Positions 34,904 to 44,032 of a DNA stretch of 64,000 bases are shown here, piece after piece. Source of the stretch: Arcicella sp034519515 (GTDB taxonomy: Bacteria; Bacteroidota; Bacteroidia; Cytophagales; Spirosomataceae); the NCBI GenBank assembly GCA_034519515.1, contig JAXHOK010000037.1, forward strand, positions 62,001 to 126,000, written 5' to 3'. The first letter of the stretch is position 1. Every line of letters starts with the position of its first letter. The notes under the pieces were generated by a model, which made no database searches, was not told where the DNA came from, and worked only from the letters and a program-made list of their open reading frames with translations. A program made the position numbers and the translations under genes.

Positions 34904-37000
34904 ATGCAAAATAGTTTTTTCGATACCCGAATAGAATTTCTCAAAGGCGTTGGCACTTCGAGGGCTTTGTTGTTGAATACTGAATTACAGATATTTACTT
35001 ACGGCGACCTTATTCAGTATTACCCTTTCCGATACGAAGACCGCACCAAATTCCATCAAATTTCGGAACTCTATGATGGCTTAGAATCGGCTCAGATAAA
35101 AGGTAAACTACGGTTTGTAGAAAAAGTTGGCGAAGGACATAAAGCCCGATTGACGGGACAATTTTCTGACGGCTCTGGCACAATGGAACTCACTTGGTTT
35201 CAGGGAGTTACCTTCTTGGAACGCAACCTTCGGGCGGGGGCTGAATACGTTATCTATGGAAAACCTGCCTTCTTTAATGGTCGCCCACAAATGCAACATC
35301 CCGAGATGGAATTGCTCAGTCAGGATAACGACAAAGGGGGCTATTTCCAACCCGTGTATAGCCTTACCGAAAAACTCCGCAAGCGTTATGTGGATTCAAA
35401 GGTGATTGCCAATATGCAACGCAACCTCCTCGACCAAGCCTACACCAATATCCGAGAAACCCTGCCCGACCATCTGATTCAGAAGTTCAGATTGGTTGCC
35501 AAAAAAGATGCCGTTTATAATATTCACTTGCCCCAGTCGGAAGCATGGTTGCACCAAGCCAAACGCCGTTTGAAATTTGAGGAATTGTTTTATAATCAAT
35601 TACGACTGATAAAACAGAAACTCCTCCGCCGTGTCGATTATAGTGGTCAGGTGTTCAGTAGTGCGGCTTTGGTTACAAATTTTTACAAAAATCATCTGCC
35701 TTTTGACCTCACCGATGCCCAAAAGAAAGTAATCAGAGAGATTTTTGAAGATATGAAATCGGGCAAGCAGATGAATCGACTTTTGCAGGGTGATGTGGGT
35801 TCGGGCAAAACCATTGTGGCGTTTATTTGTATGCTCTTGGCGATTGACAACAAGGCACAAGCCTGCATTATGGCACCCACCGAAATTTTGGCTCAACAAC
35901 ATTATGACGGTTTGAAAATTTATGCTGATTTATTAGGTGTAACGATTCAAAAACTCACGGGATCGGTGCGTAAAAAACAGCGTGAAGTCATTCACGAAGG
36001 GCTACGAAATGGAGCTTTGAACATCATCGTAGGCACGCACGCACTCATCGAAGATACGGTTCAGTTCCAAAATTTGGGGCTTTGTGTGATTGACGAACAG
36101 CACCGTTTTGGCGTGGCTCAACGGGCAAAATTGTGGGAGAAAAACAAGTATATTCACCCCCATATTTTGGTAATGACCGCCACACCAATTCCCCGAACGC
36201 TGGCGATGACGCTCTACGGAGATTTGGATGTTTCCATCATCAATGAACTTCCCAAGGGCAGAAAACCCATCAAAACCGTTCACAGATACGACTCCCACCG
36301 ACTAAATGTTTTTGGATTTATGCGGGACGAAATCGCCAAAGGACGGCAGATTTATATTGTATATCCGTTGATTGAAGAATCGGAAAAATTGGATTATAAA
36401 TTCCTTGAAGATGGCTATGAGAGCATTTCAAGGGCATTTCCTGATAATCAAATCAGTATCGTTCATGGCAGAATGAAGGCAGCCGATAAGGATTTCGAGA
36501 TGCAACGCTTCATCAAACAAGAAACCCAAATCATGGTGGCAACTACGGTGATTGAGGTGGGCGTAAATGTGCCGAATGCCTCAGTAATGGTGATTGAAAG
36601 TGCCGAACGTTTTGGACTTTCGCAATTGCACCAGTTGCGGGGACGAGTGGGGCGGGGAGCCGACCAAAGTTATTGTATTTTGATGTCGGATGTGAAACTT
36701 TCCAAAGACACCCGTACCCGCATAGAAACGATGGTGAGAACGACAGACGGTTTTGAGATTGCCGATGTCGATTTACAATTGCGTGGGGCAGGAGATTTGT
36801 CAGGCACGCAACAAAGCGGTGTAGTGAACCTGCTGATTGCTGATTTGGCAAAAGATGGCGAAATCCTGCGAGTAGCCCGTGAATGTGCGACTGAGATTTT
36901 GGAAGAAGATAACAATTTACAACTCCCTAAAAATCAGATGATTAATGAGCAAATTGGTAATATGAGAGCTAATGAAAGCAACTGGGCGAGGATTAGTTAG
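34904..37000 (+). CDS. recG: ATP-dependent DNA helicase RecG
   Basis: A 698-aa protein. The N-terminal wedge/OB domain (about 1-150) is followed by helicase motif I LLQGDVGSGKTIVA, motif II DEQH (CVIDEQHRFGV), motif III VMTATPIPRTL and motif VI QLHQLRGRVGRG, then the RecG C-terminal block (DLQLRGAGDLSGTQQSG). RecG reverses stalled replication forks and branch-migrates junctions. It has normal length and a clear ATG start placed at the edge of a repeat array. Confidence 0.95.
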   Translation: MQNSFFDTRIEFLKGVGTSRALLLNTELQIFTYGDLIQYYPFRYEDRTKFHQISELYDGLESAQIKGKLRFVEKVGEGHKARLTGQFSDGSGTMELTWFQGVTFLERNLRAGAEYVIYGKPAFFNGRPQMQHPEMELLSQDNDKGGYFQPVYSLTEKLRKRYVDSKVIANMQRNLLDQAYTNIRETLPDHLIQKFRLVAKKDAVYNIHLPQSEAWLHQAKRRLKFEELFYNQLRLIKQKLLRRVDYSGQVFSSAALVTNFYKNHLPFDLTDAQKKVIREIFEDMKSGKQMNRLLQGDVGSGKTIVAFICMLLAIDNKAQACIMAPTEILAQQHYDGLKIYADLLGVTIQKLTGSVRKKQREVIHEGLRNGALNIIVGTHALIEDTVQFQNLGLCVIDEQHRFGVAQRAKLWEKNKYIHPHILVMTATPIPRTLAMTLYGDLDVSIINELPKGRKPIKTVHRYDSHRLNVFGFMRDEIAKGRQIYIVYPLIEESEKLDYKFLEDGYESISRAFPDNQISIVHGRMKAADKDFEMQRFIKQETQIMVATTVIEVGVNVPNASVMVIESAERFGLSQLHQLRGRVGRGADQSYCILMSDVKLSKDTRTRIETMVRTTDGFEIADVDLQLRGAGDLSGTQQSGVVNLLIADLAKDGEILRVARECATEILEEDNNLQLPKNQMINEQIGNMRANESNWARIS

Positions 37001-37104
37001 CTCTCATATTATCCGTAGATTTAACGTTTTACTTACTCCTTCCCCCTAAAATAAATAGCCCCGATGGCAATTAACAACCAGATGGCTTTGCCATTGGTGC
37101 AAGA

Positions 37105-37652
37105 TTATACGGTTTTTCCCTCTTTTCTGAAAGCAAAATAAAGGCAAGCAAAGCCCACCAAAAGGCGAAAGGACATATCAACCCAAAAGAAGGTATTTGA
37201 GGGAACATTTAACAGAAAAATATCATAACAAGCCTTCAAAAAACTGGCAATATTTAGCAAAGCGGCAGGGAGTAAAATATTACGGATAGCAAGGGGGTCG
37301 TTTGAATTTCGGAAAAGGAAAAAGATAAGAGTCAAGCCAATATTAAGGGAGCATACAAATTTAAACATACCCACTTTTGGTATGAACTTCCCGAAAGTAA
37401 AAATAACTTTCGGGAGGTAAATCTCTCGGTAACTTCCCGAAAGTTATTTCTACTTTCGGGAAGTTTAATGGAAGTCATGGGTACTTTATTAATTGGATGC
37501 TCCCTGAAAGACTCCTTGCCATTCATCGGCTGGTTCAAGACCTCAAAAGAATATTCCTCGGGGGCATGATTTATTTTGTAAACCTGCCATTGGATGAGGA
37601 GGAAAATGATTAAGAAGAAGGCTAAAAAGCCGAGTAAAATTTTCTTTAACAT
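37105..37652 (-). pseudogene. Small membrane protein, split by a palindromic insertion
   Basis: The start (ATG 37650-37652) encodes a helix MLKKILLGFLAFFLIIFLLIQW and a short soluble part to FREHPINKV. The end (37105-37374) encodes two more helices (SLNIGLTLIFFLF, FFWVDMSFRLLVGFACLYF). Between them a long hairpin repeat (37385-37465) adds LPESRNNFREVTERF-type residues and breaks the frame: the span is 548 bases, two over a codon multiple. The two parts most likely form one ancestral ~140-150-aa membrane protein. Its function is unknown. Confidence 0.55.
37385..37465. repeat. Long palindrome of AACTTCCCGAAAGT units
   Basis: Outer arms AACTTCCCGAAAGTA and complement, inner arms AATAACTTTCGGGA and complement, give a stem of about 35 bp. 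It lies within a coding region and is linked to a frameshift there. Confidence 0.75.
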
Positions 37653-37811
37653 GATGAATATTGGTTAAAAGTTTTCGATGGCTAATGTCGGGTTTACGTT
37701 GAATTGGTTCAGATTGCAGAAGAAATATACTGATTTTATTTGTATTAATGTATTGATAGTCAAATGTTTGTGCAAATCAAGAACGATGTCTAAACCTATT
37801 GTATGCTAAAT

Positions 37812-38159
37812 TTACCACAGTAATTTTATAGATAATATGATGGAGAGATAAACTAAAATCCATAAAATAATTTGTCCAGAAGCACCTTCAAATTTTAATT
37901 GAAAAATTGAAAAATTTACTGCCCCATACGCTTGATCAAGGCATACAACCAAAATTAGTGCTGCAAATCCTGCACATGGGACAGTCAAAAAAACGGCATA
38001 ATGTTCAACGATTTTATCAAATAATCGAGGGTTTAAACCTTCATACCATTGTTGGTAAAAGAGATAAAGAAAAAAGGATATTCCAATGACAACCATTGAA
38101 ATTTTCACCCATTTTTTAAAGTTATCTGGATTATTGTCTTTTATTTCGGTTTGTGTCAT
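37812..38159 (-). CDS. Small three-helix membrane protein of unknown function
   Basis: A 115-aa protein with three hydrophobic segments (about 20-36, 55-73 and 93-114) and an N-terminal soluble tail. The sequence FQLKFEGASGQIILWILV between helices 2 and 3 is a distinctive conserved-looking loop. It lies 142 bases downstream of, and on the same strand as, the calpain-like protease gene, so it may be its membrane partner. No family is assigned. Confidence 0.5.
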   Translation of the reverse strand: MTQTEIKDNNPDNFKKWVKISMVVIGISFFLYLFYQQWYEGLNPRLFDKIVEHYAVFLTVPCAGFAALILVVCLDQAYGAVNFSIFQLKFEGASGQIILWILVYLSIILSIKLLW

Positions 38160-38301
38160 TTTTTATTCTTGAAAGTGATTATGTAACTGATACTTGTAAA
38201 CTACCTCCTAATCAGAATTTTCTTATATCTTGAATCGAAATTTCAAAGCATATTTATTTGATAATCAAATACTTATTTTTTTATGCCTTTGCCTGTTCAA
38301 T

Positions 38302-39525
38302 TTATGCAACCCAACTTATGCTTGCATAGTATTTTTTAAAGGTATCGGCTTCAATGGCGAAAACTCCATTATTGTTTAATTCTATCTGTTGAAAATTTCC
38401 TGGGGTTCTAATTGGATTCCAAAATCCATTTAAGATATTCAATTCAGCTTCGTGATGTCCCCACGGATTTCTTATTACAATATACTTTTTGCTATTTACA
38501 AAATCCCAGCCCAAGATAGAATAACAATGATTAGCTGAAATATTGGCATCTGCGTAATTAATAGGGTTTGGTGCATCATCAGCACTTGGATAAGTACAAG
38601 CAAACATAGGGTCAAATGTTTTTTTACCGATAGAATGTTGTCTTACAATATGCCAAAGTTCATCTTCAGTTTTTGTAGAATTTGAAATTCTTGTACCTGA
38701 AAGGTTTGTAATATGAGCAGCAGTTCTTCTCGGGCTTCCTCCTCTCAAAGGGGCGTAATTTGGTCTATCTGTTGGATTATTTGTTATCCATTTGGCATAA
38801 GCTTTTTCATAAATTCCGCACCATAGTTCTCCATCTTCACTTGAACGAGCGTATTTGAGCGTATTAGTGGTGTTATCAACTGGTAATTCTTCGGTAACAT
38901 CAATATCCACAGGATTTCCAGAATCATAAAATGTAATTCTATCCAAAAAAGCATTTTGAGCATTACCCGTAGGAATATTCCTATGTGCAATAATGTATGG
39001 TCGTGTCCAAGCAATAGAACATAATGCCGCTATTAAATAACAATCGCCAAGATGCCCTTGTACAGGATCTGAAAACTCAGTGCCTTCTTCATAAAAATCA
39101 CCAATATCACGCCAACTGGCATTCTCAGGCGTATATTCTTCATTTGTTGTTTCGGCTAATTCTAAAAACCATAGATTTAAAAATACCCATCTTGTTTTAT
39201 CGTTTAATTTCATGTACCAATCCACATCAATTCCAATATTCTTCGGGACAATCTCTTTCTCAACAATTGAGATACGTTTTTTATAGTCATCTTTTTTAAT
39301 GCCCGAAAAATCAAGTTTACTCAAAAAAGCATATTTTTTAATTTCTTTTTCAGGTAATCCAAAAATAGGGGACTTAAATTTGGGGTCAAACAAATGTGCG
39401 TATGGAAACCCAAATGCTTTTTCTAAAAAAGACTTTTTGTCTTTAATGGTATTCCATCTAATTCTTTTACCTAATAATAACTCCGCTATCGCATACGGAT
39501 TCATTACACTACAATAATCTTCCAT
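38302..39525 (-). CDS. Calpain-family (C2) cysteine protease
   Basis: A 407-aa protein without a signal peptide. The calpain catalytic core is plain: VQGHLGDCYLIAALCSIAW with Cys162 (the Gln-Gly-x-x-Gly-Asp-Cys motif), ANHCYSILGW with His333, and IVIRNPWG with Asn353. Residues 1-145 form an uncharacterised N-terminal region that may hold or inhibit the protease. The closing part adopts no recognisable C2-like or EF-hand domain, so calcium control is not evident. Bacterial calpains are scattered and little studied. The same-strand neighbour at 37812 is a small membrane protein. Confidence 0.85.
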   Translation of the reverse strand: MEDYCSVMNPYAIAELLLGKRIRWNTIKDKKSFLEKAFGFPYAHLFDPKFKSPIFGLPEKEIKKYAFLSKLDFSGIKKDDYKKRISIVEKEIVPKNIGIDVDWYMKLNDKTRWVFLNLWFLELAETTNEEYTPENASWRDIGDFYEEGTEFSDPVQGHLGDCYLIAALCSIAWTRPYIIAHRNIPTGNAQNAFLDRITFYDSGNPVDIDVTEELPVDNTTNTLKYARSSEDGELWCGIYEKAYAKWITNNPTDRPNYAPLRGGSPRRTAAHITNLSGTRISNSTKTEDELWHIVRQHSIGKKTFDPMFACTYPSADDAPNPINYADANISANHCYSILGWDFVNSKKYIVIRNPWGHHEAELNILNGFWNPIRTPGNFQQIELNNNGVFAIEADTFKKYYASISWVA

Positions 39526-39760
39526 ATTAATTGAAATTTAAAAGTTTTGGACTACTCTATTGAAGGCTTTTCGTCATCCGCCTTTTGATTACCATCCAAG
39601 GTAAGTGTCTCACTTGTCACCTTGTGGCAGTAAAGTGGATACTTATTTTGTCTATATGTTGTTGATATACAGTATTTTACTGTTTTTTTGATGCAGAAAG
39701 TGTGCGAATGAGACACTCGCATACGGATGAAATCCTACGAGTTGAAATTTTATTTGAAAA

Positions 39761-41098
39761 TTATCCTTTGTTACCTATCACTCGCCAGTAACCATCTGAA
39801 TCGTATATAAGTGTAGCTCCTCCGCCAGCTGTAATAGTAAGGTCTCCGCCAGTATTTCCTGTAACTATCCTATTGCCAGATGATGATGAAGCACTATCAT
39901 CTACAAGTACTATATCGGTACTTGCAGTTGCGTAAATATGAACTATCATACCATCTACTCCTCCTGCAATTCCTGTTATGGTTACAGTACCCCCATTCAA
40001 TGCTTTAATAACTGATGCACTATTTCTGTTCAGGTTATTATAAGTTCCTGAGTTGAGAGTTACTTTTAAACTTAATCTGAAATCACCAGCTACATCTAAC
40101 TTAGAATCTGGTGTAGATGTACCAATACCCATATTACCAGTTCCATCAATAATTATTCTATTAGCACTTCCAGTACCCAAAAACATTTTATCTACGGAAT
40201 GACTATATATTAAAAACCCTCTCGAACTACTGGTCGGACTTCCAAAATAAATACTTCCTTGATTTGTTGCAGGTGTTAAAATACTCAAAATAGTACTAGA
40301 ATTGCTTTCAATGGTAGCTACCGTACCTGAAGAAGGAGTAATTACTCCAGCACTTCCACCGCTTAAAACGTGCAATTTTGTATCAGGTGTTGATGTTCCT
40401 ATTCCTACATTACCCGTACTCAAAACCCTCATAGTTTCTACATTATTAGTTCTAAAAGCCAAAGGCTGTGCATCCGTAGTACCAATAAATTGCGTAGCTG
40501 GATTTGTCCCTGCATTCCCCGTAAGCCCCCAACCTGCTGTACCTGAGCTACTTGGCGTTTCCACAATCCGCCATCTTAACTTTGTAGCATCATAAATCAG
40601 TAAAATCCCTCCTGCACCTGCTGCGATAGTAAAATCAGCTCCTGTGTGGGTTAAAATTCTGTTATTGGCAGTTGGGTTTAAGGGGGAGTTATGTCTGATT
40701 ACTAAGGCTGACTGATTTGTGCCATAACCACATAACACATAAAGCATTTGTCCCTGCGAGCCGCCTTGAATGCCGCCAATCGTTCCGCCATTTTCAAAAA
40801 TAGCAATAGAAGCCTCTTGTCTGTCATAATCATTATATCCGCCAGAGCCAGTTTCACGCACTATTTTACGCAAAGCCATATCGCCAGCTACGGTTAATTT
40901 TGCAGGTGCGGTGGAAGTTCCAATCCCCACATTTCCAGGAAGTACGGGGGCTGTTGCACTATTCGGTGCGATATACATTCTATCAATTCCATCAGTTTGT
41001 AGGCGAAGGCTATTCGTACCGCCGTCTAATCTAAACTGCCCAAAAGTGGAAACTCCACCCATTAATAAAAGGATAATTGTAAAAATTTGCTTTTTCAT
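39761..41098 (-). CDS. Secreted fibre-like protein with GNVGIGT repeats
   Basis: About 445 aa from ATG 41096-41098. Signal peptide (MKKQIFTIILLLMGGVSTFGQ), then repeats of NVGIGTSTPDTKLHV-type head segments and turn-rich stretches (NRILTHTGADFTIAAGAGG), seen in Bacteroidota fibre or tail-spike-like proteins that form trimeric beta structures. No T9SS domain is visible. It probably stands on the cell surface or is secreted. Neighbouring LytTR and collagen-like genes on the same strand suggest a surface-protein block. Confidence 0.6.
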   Translation of the reverse strand: MKKQIFTIILLLMGGVSTFGQFRLDGGTNSLRLQTDGIDRMYIAPNSATAPVLPGNVGIGTSTAPAKLTVAGDMALRKIVRETGSGGYNDYDRQEASIAIFENGGTIGGIQGGSQGQMLYVLCGYGTNQSALVIRHNSPLNPTANNRILTHTGADFTIAAGAGGILLIYDATKLRWRIVETPSSSGTAGWGLTGNAGTNPATQFIGTTDAQPLAFRTNNVETMRVLSTGNVGIGTSTPDTKLHVLSGGSAGVITPSSGTVATIESNSSTILSILTPATNQGSIYFGSPTSSSRGFLIYSHSVDKMFLGTGSANRIIIDGTGNMGIGTSTPDSKLDVAGDFRLSLKVTLNSGTYNNLNRNSASVIKALNGGTVTITGIAGGVDGMIVHIYATASTDIVLVDDSASSSSGNRIVTGNTGGDLTITAGGGATLIYDSDGYWRVIGNKG

Positions 41099-41161
41099 GT
41101 TCTTATTTTTTAAAGTTAAAGTATTCATTATCAATTATTTATCAACAAAGCCGTTCGCCCT

Positions 41162-41524
41162 TCACCGTTCACCGTGAACCGAAAGAAACCGCTTCACCTC
41201 CGCCTTTTCGCCTCTTCGGCGTGAAACTGTGGCTACTAAATTATTTTCCATCAGTATTATTTTGTCATCATTTTGGATGTGGCGGACGTAAGCAGAATTG
41301 ATGATAAAACCCCGATGTACTCGCACGAATCCGTGTTGGGCGAGGTCATCTTCGTAGGTATGTAGGGTGTGCGAAAACATCCGCTTTCTGCCGTCTTTCA
41401 GGTGGAAAAGGGTATAATTTGCCATGCCTTCGAGCATGATGATTTTGTCTAATAACAAGACGATTTTGCGGCGGGCATCCACGGTCAGAAGCGTGCCGCT
41501 GCGGTTTGAGGTTATGTTTGTCAT
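41162..41524 (-). CDS. LytTR-domain DNA-binding protein
   Basis: A 120-aa protein that is one LytTR domain and nothing else. It shows the family pattern RRKIVLLLDKIIMLEGMANYT, FVRVHRGFIINSAYV (RVHRSxxVN motif) and a C-terminal KAEVKRFLS. LytTR regulators usually have a receiver domain; stand-alone forms are known. It may control the adjacent fibre-like and collagen-like genes. Its last residues (VHGER) are encoded by a repeat unit of the GGTGAACGG family, and the same family fills the gap upstream. Confidence 0.85.
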   Translation of the reverse strand: MTNITSNRSGTLLTVDARRKIVLLLDKIIMLEGMANYTLFHLKDGRKRMFSHTLHTYEDDLAQHGFVRVHRGFIINSAYVRHIQNDDKIILMENNLVATVSRRRGEKAEVKRFLSVHGER

Positions 41525-41526
41525 GG

Positions 41527-41653
41527 TTTTACGGTAAAGGGTAAACGGTACACGGGGAACGGGGCTTTATGGTACAGGGTAAACGGCGAAAGGTGAACGG
41601 TTTTTTGGATATGAATCCGTTTCCCCGTTTACCGTTCCCCCTTTACCGTCAAA
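41527..41653. repeat. Inverted array of GGTAAACGG units
   Basis: TTTACGGTAAAGGGTAAACGG-type units (41527-41600) and complements (CCGTTTACCGTTCCCC) to 41653 form a long hairpin between the LytTR and collagen-like genes. A smaller set lies at 41148-41182. Confidence 0.65.
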
Positions 41654-41659
41654 AAGGGC

Positions 41660-42340
41660 TTAATCACGAATGTTGAAAGCCTGTTTTACGGCTTCGTAAT
41701 TTTTTAAATCAATACTGGCAAGCCGTCCTTTGGGTACACCGCCTGGAATTATCACGTAACGGTATAAACCATTGCTGGCTGGCAATCCAAATGTTCCCCC
41801 AGACGGAACTAATGTGGTATTGGAAACTCGGAACACAATGTTTCCTGGACTAATATTAAAGTTGATAGCCATCGTAATCGGCACACCCGAACCTGATATT
41901 TGGTTGGTATTAAATGGCAATGATTCTGCATTTGAAAAATTAGGACTCGACCGATAAAAGACTAATACCACCCCTTTGTTTACAATATCAGACGTTATCA
42001 AAGGTTCGGGATTAATCAAAAACCAAGCTGGAAAATTAGGAGTTGTGGCAGTGGGAAAGTTTAAACTATTCCATGAGATTTCACCATTACCCGTACCAGG
42101 AAAAGGTCTGGCTATCCAGTTTGAATAGATTACATTGGCAGTTCCCGTTGCTCCTGTTGCACCCGTTGCTCCAGTTGCCCCTGTTGCACCCGTAGCTCCG
42201 TTTGTTCCATTCGTACCATTTGCTCCTGCTGTTCCCGTATTTCCGATTGGTCCTGCGGGTCCGATTGGTCCAGTGTCTCCTTTGCACGAAGCGATAAAAA
42301 GGGCAATGCCCAAAGCGAAAAATTTGATAATCTGTTTCAT
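41660..42340 (-). CDS. Collagen-like lipoprotein
   Basis: A 226-aa protein. Lipobox FIASCKG (Cys19), then Gly-X-Y triplets from GDTGPIGPAGPIG through NGATGATGATG (about 15 triplets), then a soluble C-terminal domain of about 155 residues with no recognised fold (VIYSNWIARPFPGTG). It probably forms a trimeric stalk with a head at the cell surface. The triplet tract at DNA level (42138-42220) is a tandem repeat and may vary in length. Confidence 0.8.
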   Translation of the reverse strand: MKQIIKFFALGIALFIASCKGDTGPIGPAGPIGNTGTAGANGTNGTNGATGATGATGATGATGATGTANVIYSNWIARPFPGTGNGEISWNSLNFPTATTPNFPAWFLINPEPLITSDIVNKGVVLVFYRSSPNFSNAESLPFNTNQISGSGVPITMAINFNISPGNIVFRVSNTTLVPSGGTFGLPASNGLYRYVIIPGGVPKGRLASIDLKNYEAVKQAFNIRD

Positions 42341-42569
42341 TGATTTGTTTGTTTAAAAATTGAGTGATAAGACTGTGTTCTTTCTCATAAAAGAATATAA
42401 ACGCCTTAGTCGCACCACACCAAAAAACACCAACAGATTTCTGAAAGAATTAAAAAAAATCTTTAAAAATTGCTTTTTTAAAAGAAAATGCGTTCTTTTG
42501 GACACCGCTATATTTTACGTGAAAAAACCCTAATTGTCTTTATTTCAAGATATTACCTCTCTAAAAATT

Positions 42570-43154
42570 ATGCTCTTCTTGCGGAAAAAATTTTCGGACA
42601 CAGAACTCATGGACGGTATTCGTGCGGGAGAAAGTGAGCGGAGATTTGCCGAAAATAATCTTTACGATAAATATATTCACCTCATCCGTGATGCCGTCAG
42701 AAAGCATAAATTAGACGAAGAAGAAGCCTCAATTGTCTATTCTGATACCATCCTTACCAGCATTGAACACATCGCAACGGGGCGTTTTGAAGGACGTTCA
42801 GAACTAAAAACGTACATTTATCAAATTTTTTTGAATAAATGTGTAGATGCTATCCGAAAAAAAACGACAAAACATACATTCGATTTTCAACGGGTTTCAA
42901 TCGACGATTTACTCACGCCAATTCCTGATACCAAGCGTTCTGTTTTAACCGAAATCATCCGTCAGCAGGATTATGAACGACTACATTCCCTAATCCAAAA
43001 ATTGGGAGAACGCTGTCAGGAAATACTTAAAAAGTGGAGTGAGGGATTTACCGACCAAGAAATTTCAAAAGAATATAATTATATTACCGCAAGCGTAGCC
43101 CAAACCACTCGATTGCGGTGTTTGGAAAAATTGAGGGAGTTTTATAGGCAATGA
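42570..43154 (+). CDS. ECF RNA polymerase sigma factor
   Basis: About 194 aa from ATG 42570 (a TTG 12 codons earlier is possible). Region 2 is seen in IYQIFLNKCVDAIRKKTTKHTF (-10 recognition helix and RNAP contact) and region 4 in GFTDQEISKEYNYITASVAQTTRLRCLEKLREFY (helix-turn-helix). The order suits an extracytoplasmic-function sigma. It heads the series with a TPR membrane protein, a subtilase and a CHAT protein. A hairpin repeat array separates it from the next gene. Confidence 0.85.
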   Translation: MLFLRKKFSDTELMDGIRAGESERRFAENNLYDKYIHLIRDAVRKHKLDEEEASIVYSDTILTSIEHIATGRFEGRSELKTYIYQIFLNKCVDAIRKKTTKHTFDFQRVSIDDLLTPIPDTKRSVLTEIIRQQDYERLHSLIQKLGERCQEILKKWSEGFTDQEISKEYNYITASVAQTTRLRCLEKLREFYRQ

Positions 43155-43260
43155 TAGAATGAGTGAATGATAGAATGAATGAATATTTTGAGGCGTAAGT
43201 AAAAATTAAAGTCCAAATATTATATCATTCACTCATTCTATCATTCACTCATTGATTAAG
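43151..43260. repeat. Inverted array of GAATGATAGAATGA units
   Basis: ATGATAGAATGAGTGAATGA and further units (43151-43183) and complements TCATTCACTCATTCTATC (43223-43256) form a hairpin between the sigma and TPR genes, overlapping the sigma stop codon. Confidence 0.65.
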
Positions 43261-43264
43261 AAAG

Positions 43265-43951
43265 ATGTTTGAACAAATAGATACATATTTTCAAGGAAAG
43301 CTGTCGGCAGATGATAAAAAGGCTTTTGAGGAAAGGTTGGATACAGACCCCGCCTTTGCCGAAGACGTGGCTTTTTATGTAGCAAGCAAGGCGACCCTCC
43401 AAGAACAAAACCTTCGGAAACGCCACGCCGAATGGTTGCCTAATCGTGAACGTAGTAAACGAACCGTTATCTACACACGTATGACAATGGGCATTGCGGC
43501 ATCTTTGGTGTTGTTGATGTTTGGGTGGTTGTTACTGAAAAAACCAGAACTCACGCCCGAGCAGATGGCGAGTGTGTATATTGAGGAGAATCTAATGAAT
43601 CTGCCCGTAAAAATGGATGAAACACAAGACAGTTTAGAACTCGGCAAACGTTTTTATAATGAAAAGAAATACCCCGAAGCCTTATCTGTTTTCAGGCAAT
43701 TAATTGATAATGAGCCACAAGCATTAGAATTTACGGGATTGACCACTCTACAAATGAATCAATTTGGAGAAGCAATAACTTACTTTGAACGATTATCTCA
43801 AAACACCGAATTGATTTCTAATAAAGGTAAATTTTATTTGGCTTTGACTTATTTAAAACAAGGAAATACCCAGAAAGGCAGACAGATTTTGCAAGAAGTG
43901 ATTACCCAAAATTTAGCGGGAAAGAAAGATGCCGAAGCATTTTTGAAATAA
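43265..43951 (+). CDS. Anti-sigma-like membrane protein with TPR repeats
   Basis: A 228-aa protein. Residues 1-65 form a soluble helical head (YFQGKLSADDKKAFEERL) like the cytoplasmic part of membrane anti-sigma factors; one membrane helix follows (MTMGIAASLVLLMFGWLLL, about 74-92); residues 110-228 contain three TPR-like units (LELGKRFYNEKKYPEALSVF). Placed right after the ECF sigma gene, it may hold the sigma factor on the inside and sense partners outside. The C-terminal TPR part faces the periplasm by this topology. No zinc motif is visible. Confidence 0.6.
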   Translation: MFEQIDTYFQGKLSADDKKAFEERLDTDPAFAEDVAFYVASKATLQEQNLRKRHAEWLPNRERSKRTVIYTRMTMGIAASLVLLMFGWLLLKKPELTPEQMASVYIEENLMNLPVKMDETQDSLELGKRFYNEKKYPEALSVFRQLIDNEPQALEFTGLTTLQMNQFGEAITYFERLSQNTELISNKGKFYLALTYLKQGNTQKGRQILQEVITQNLAGKKDAEAFLK

Positions 43952-44032
43952 ATTTTAGTTTTTATGTTCGTGTATTTTAAACTTTCACGACAAAGCGTTT
44001 GAAATGTTTTTTAACCCTAAAATTTTACTGAT

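Noticed and set aside
37332..37652. Two separate small membrane-protein genes at 37105-37374 and 37332-37652
   Set aside because: The overlap, shared helix pattern and intervening palindrome suggest one gene broken in two.
41772..42356. Plus-strand Val-Ala-Pro-rich reading frame opposite the collagen-like gene
   Set aside because: It is the complement of Gly-X-Y triplets and has no independent signals.
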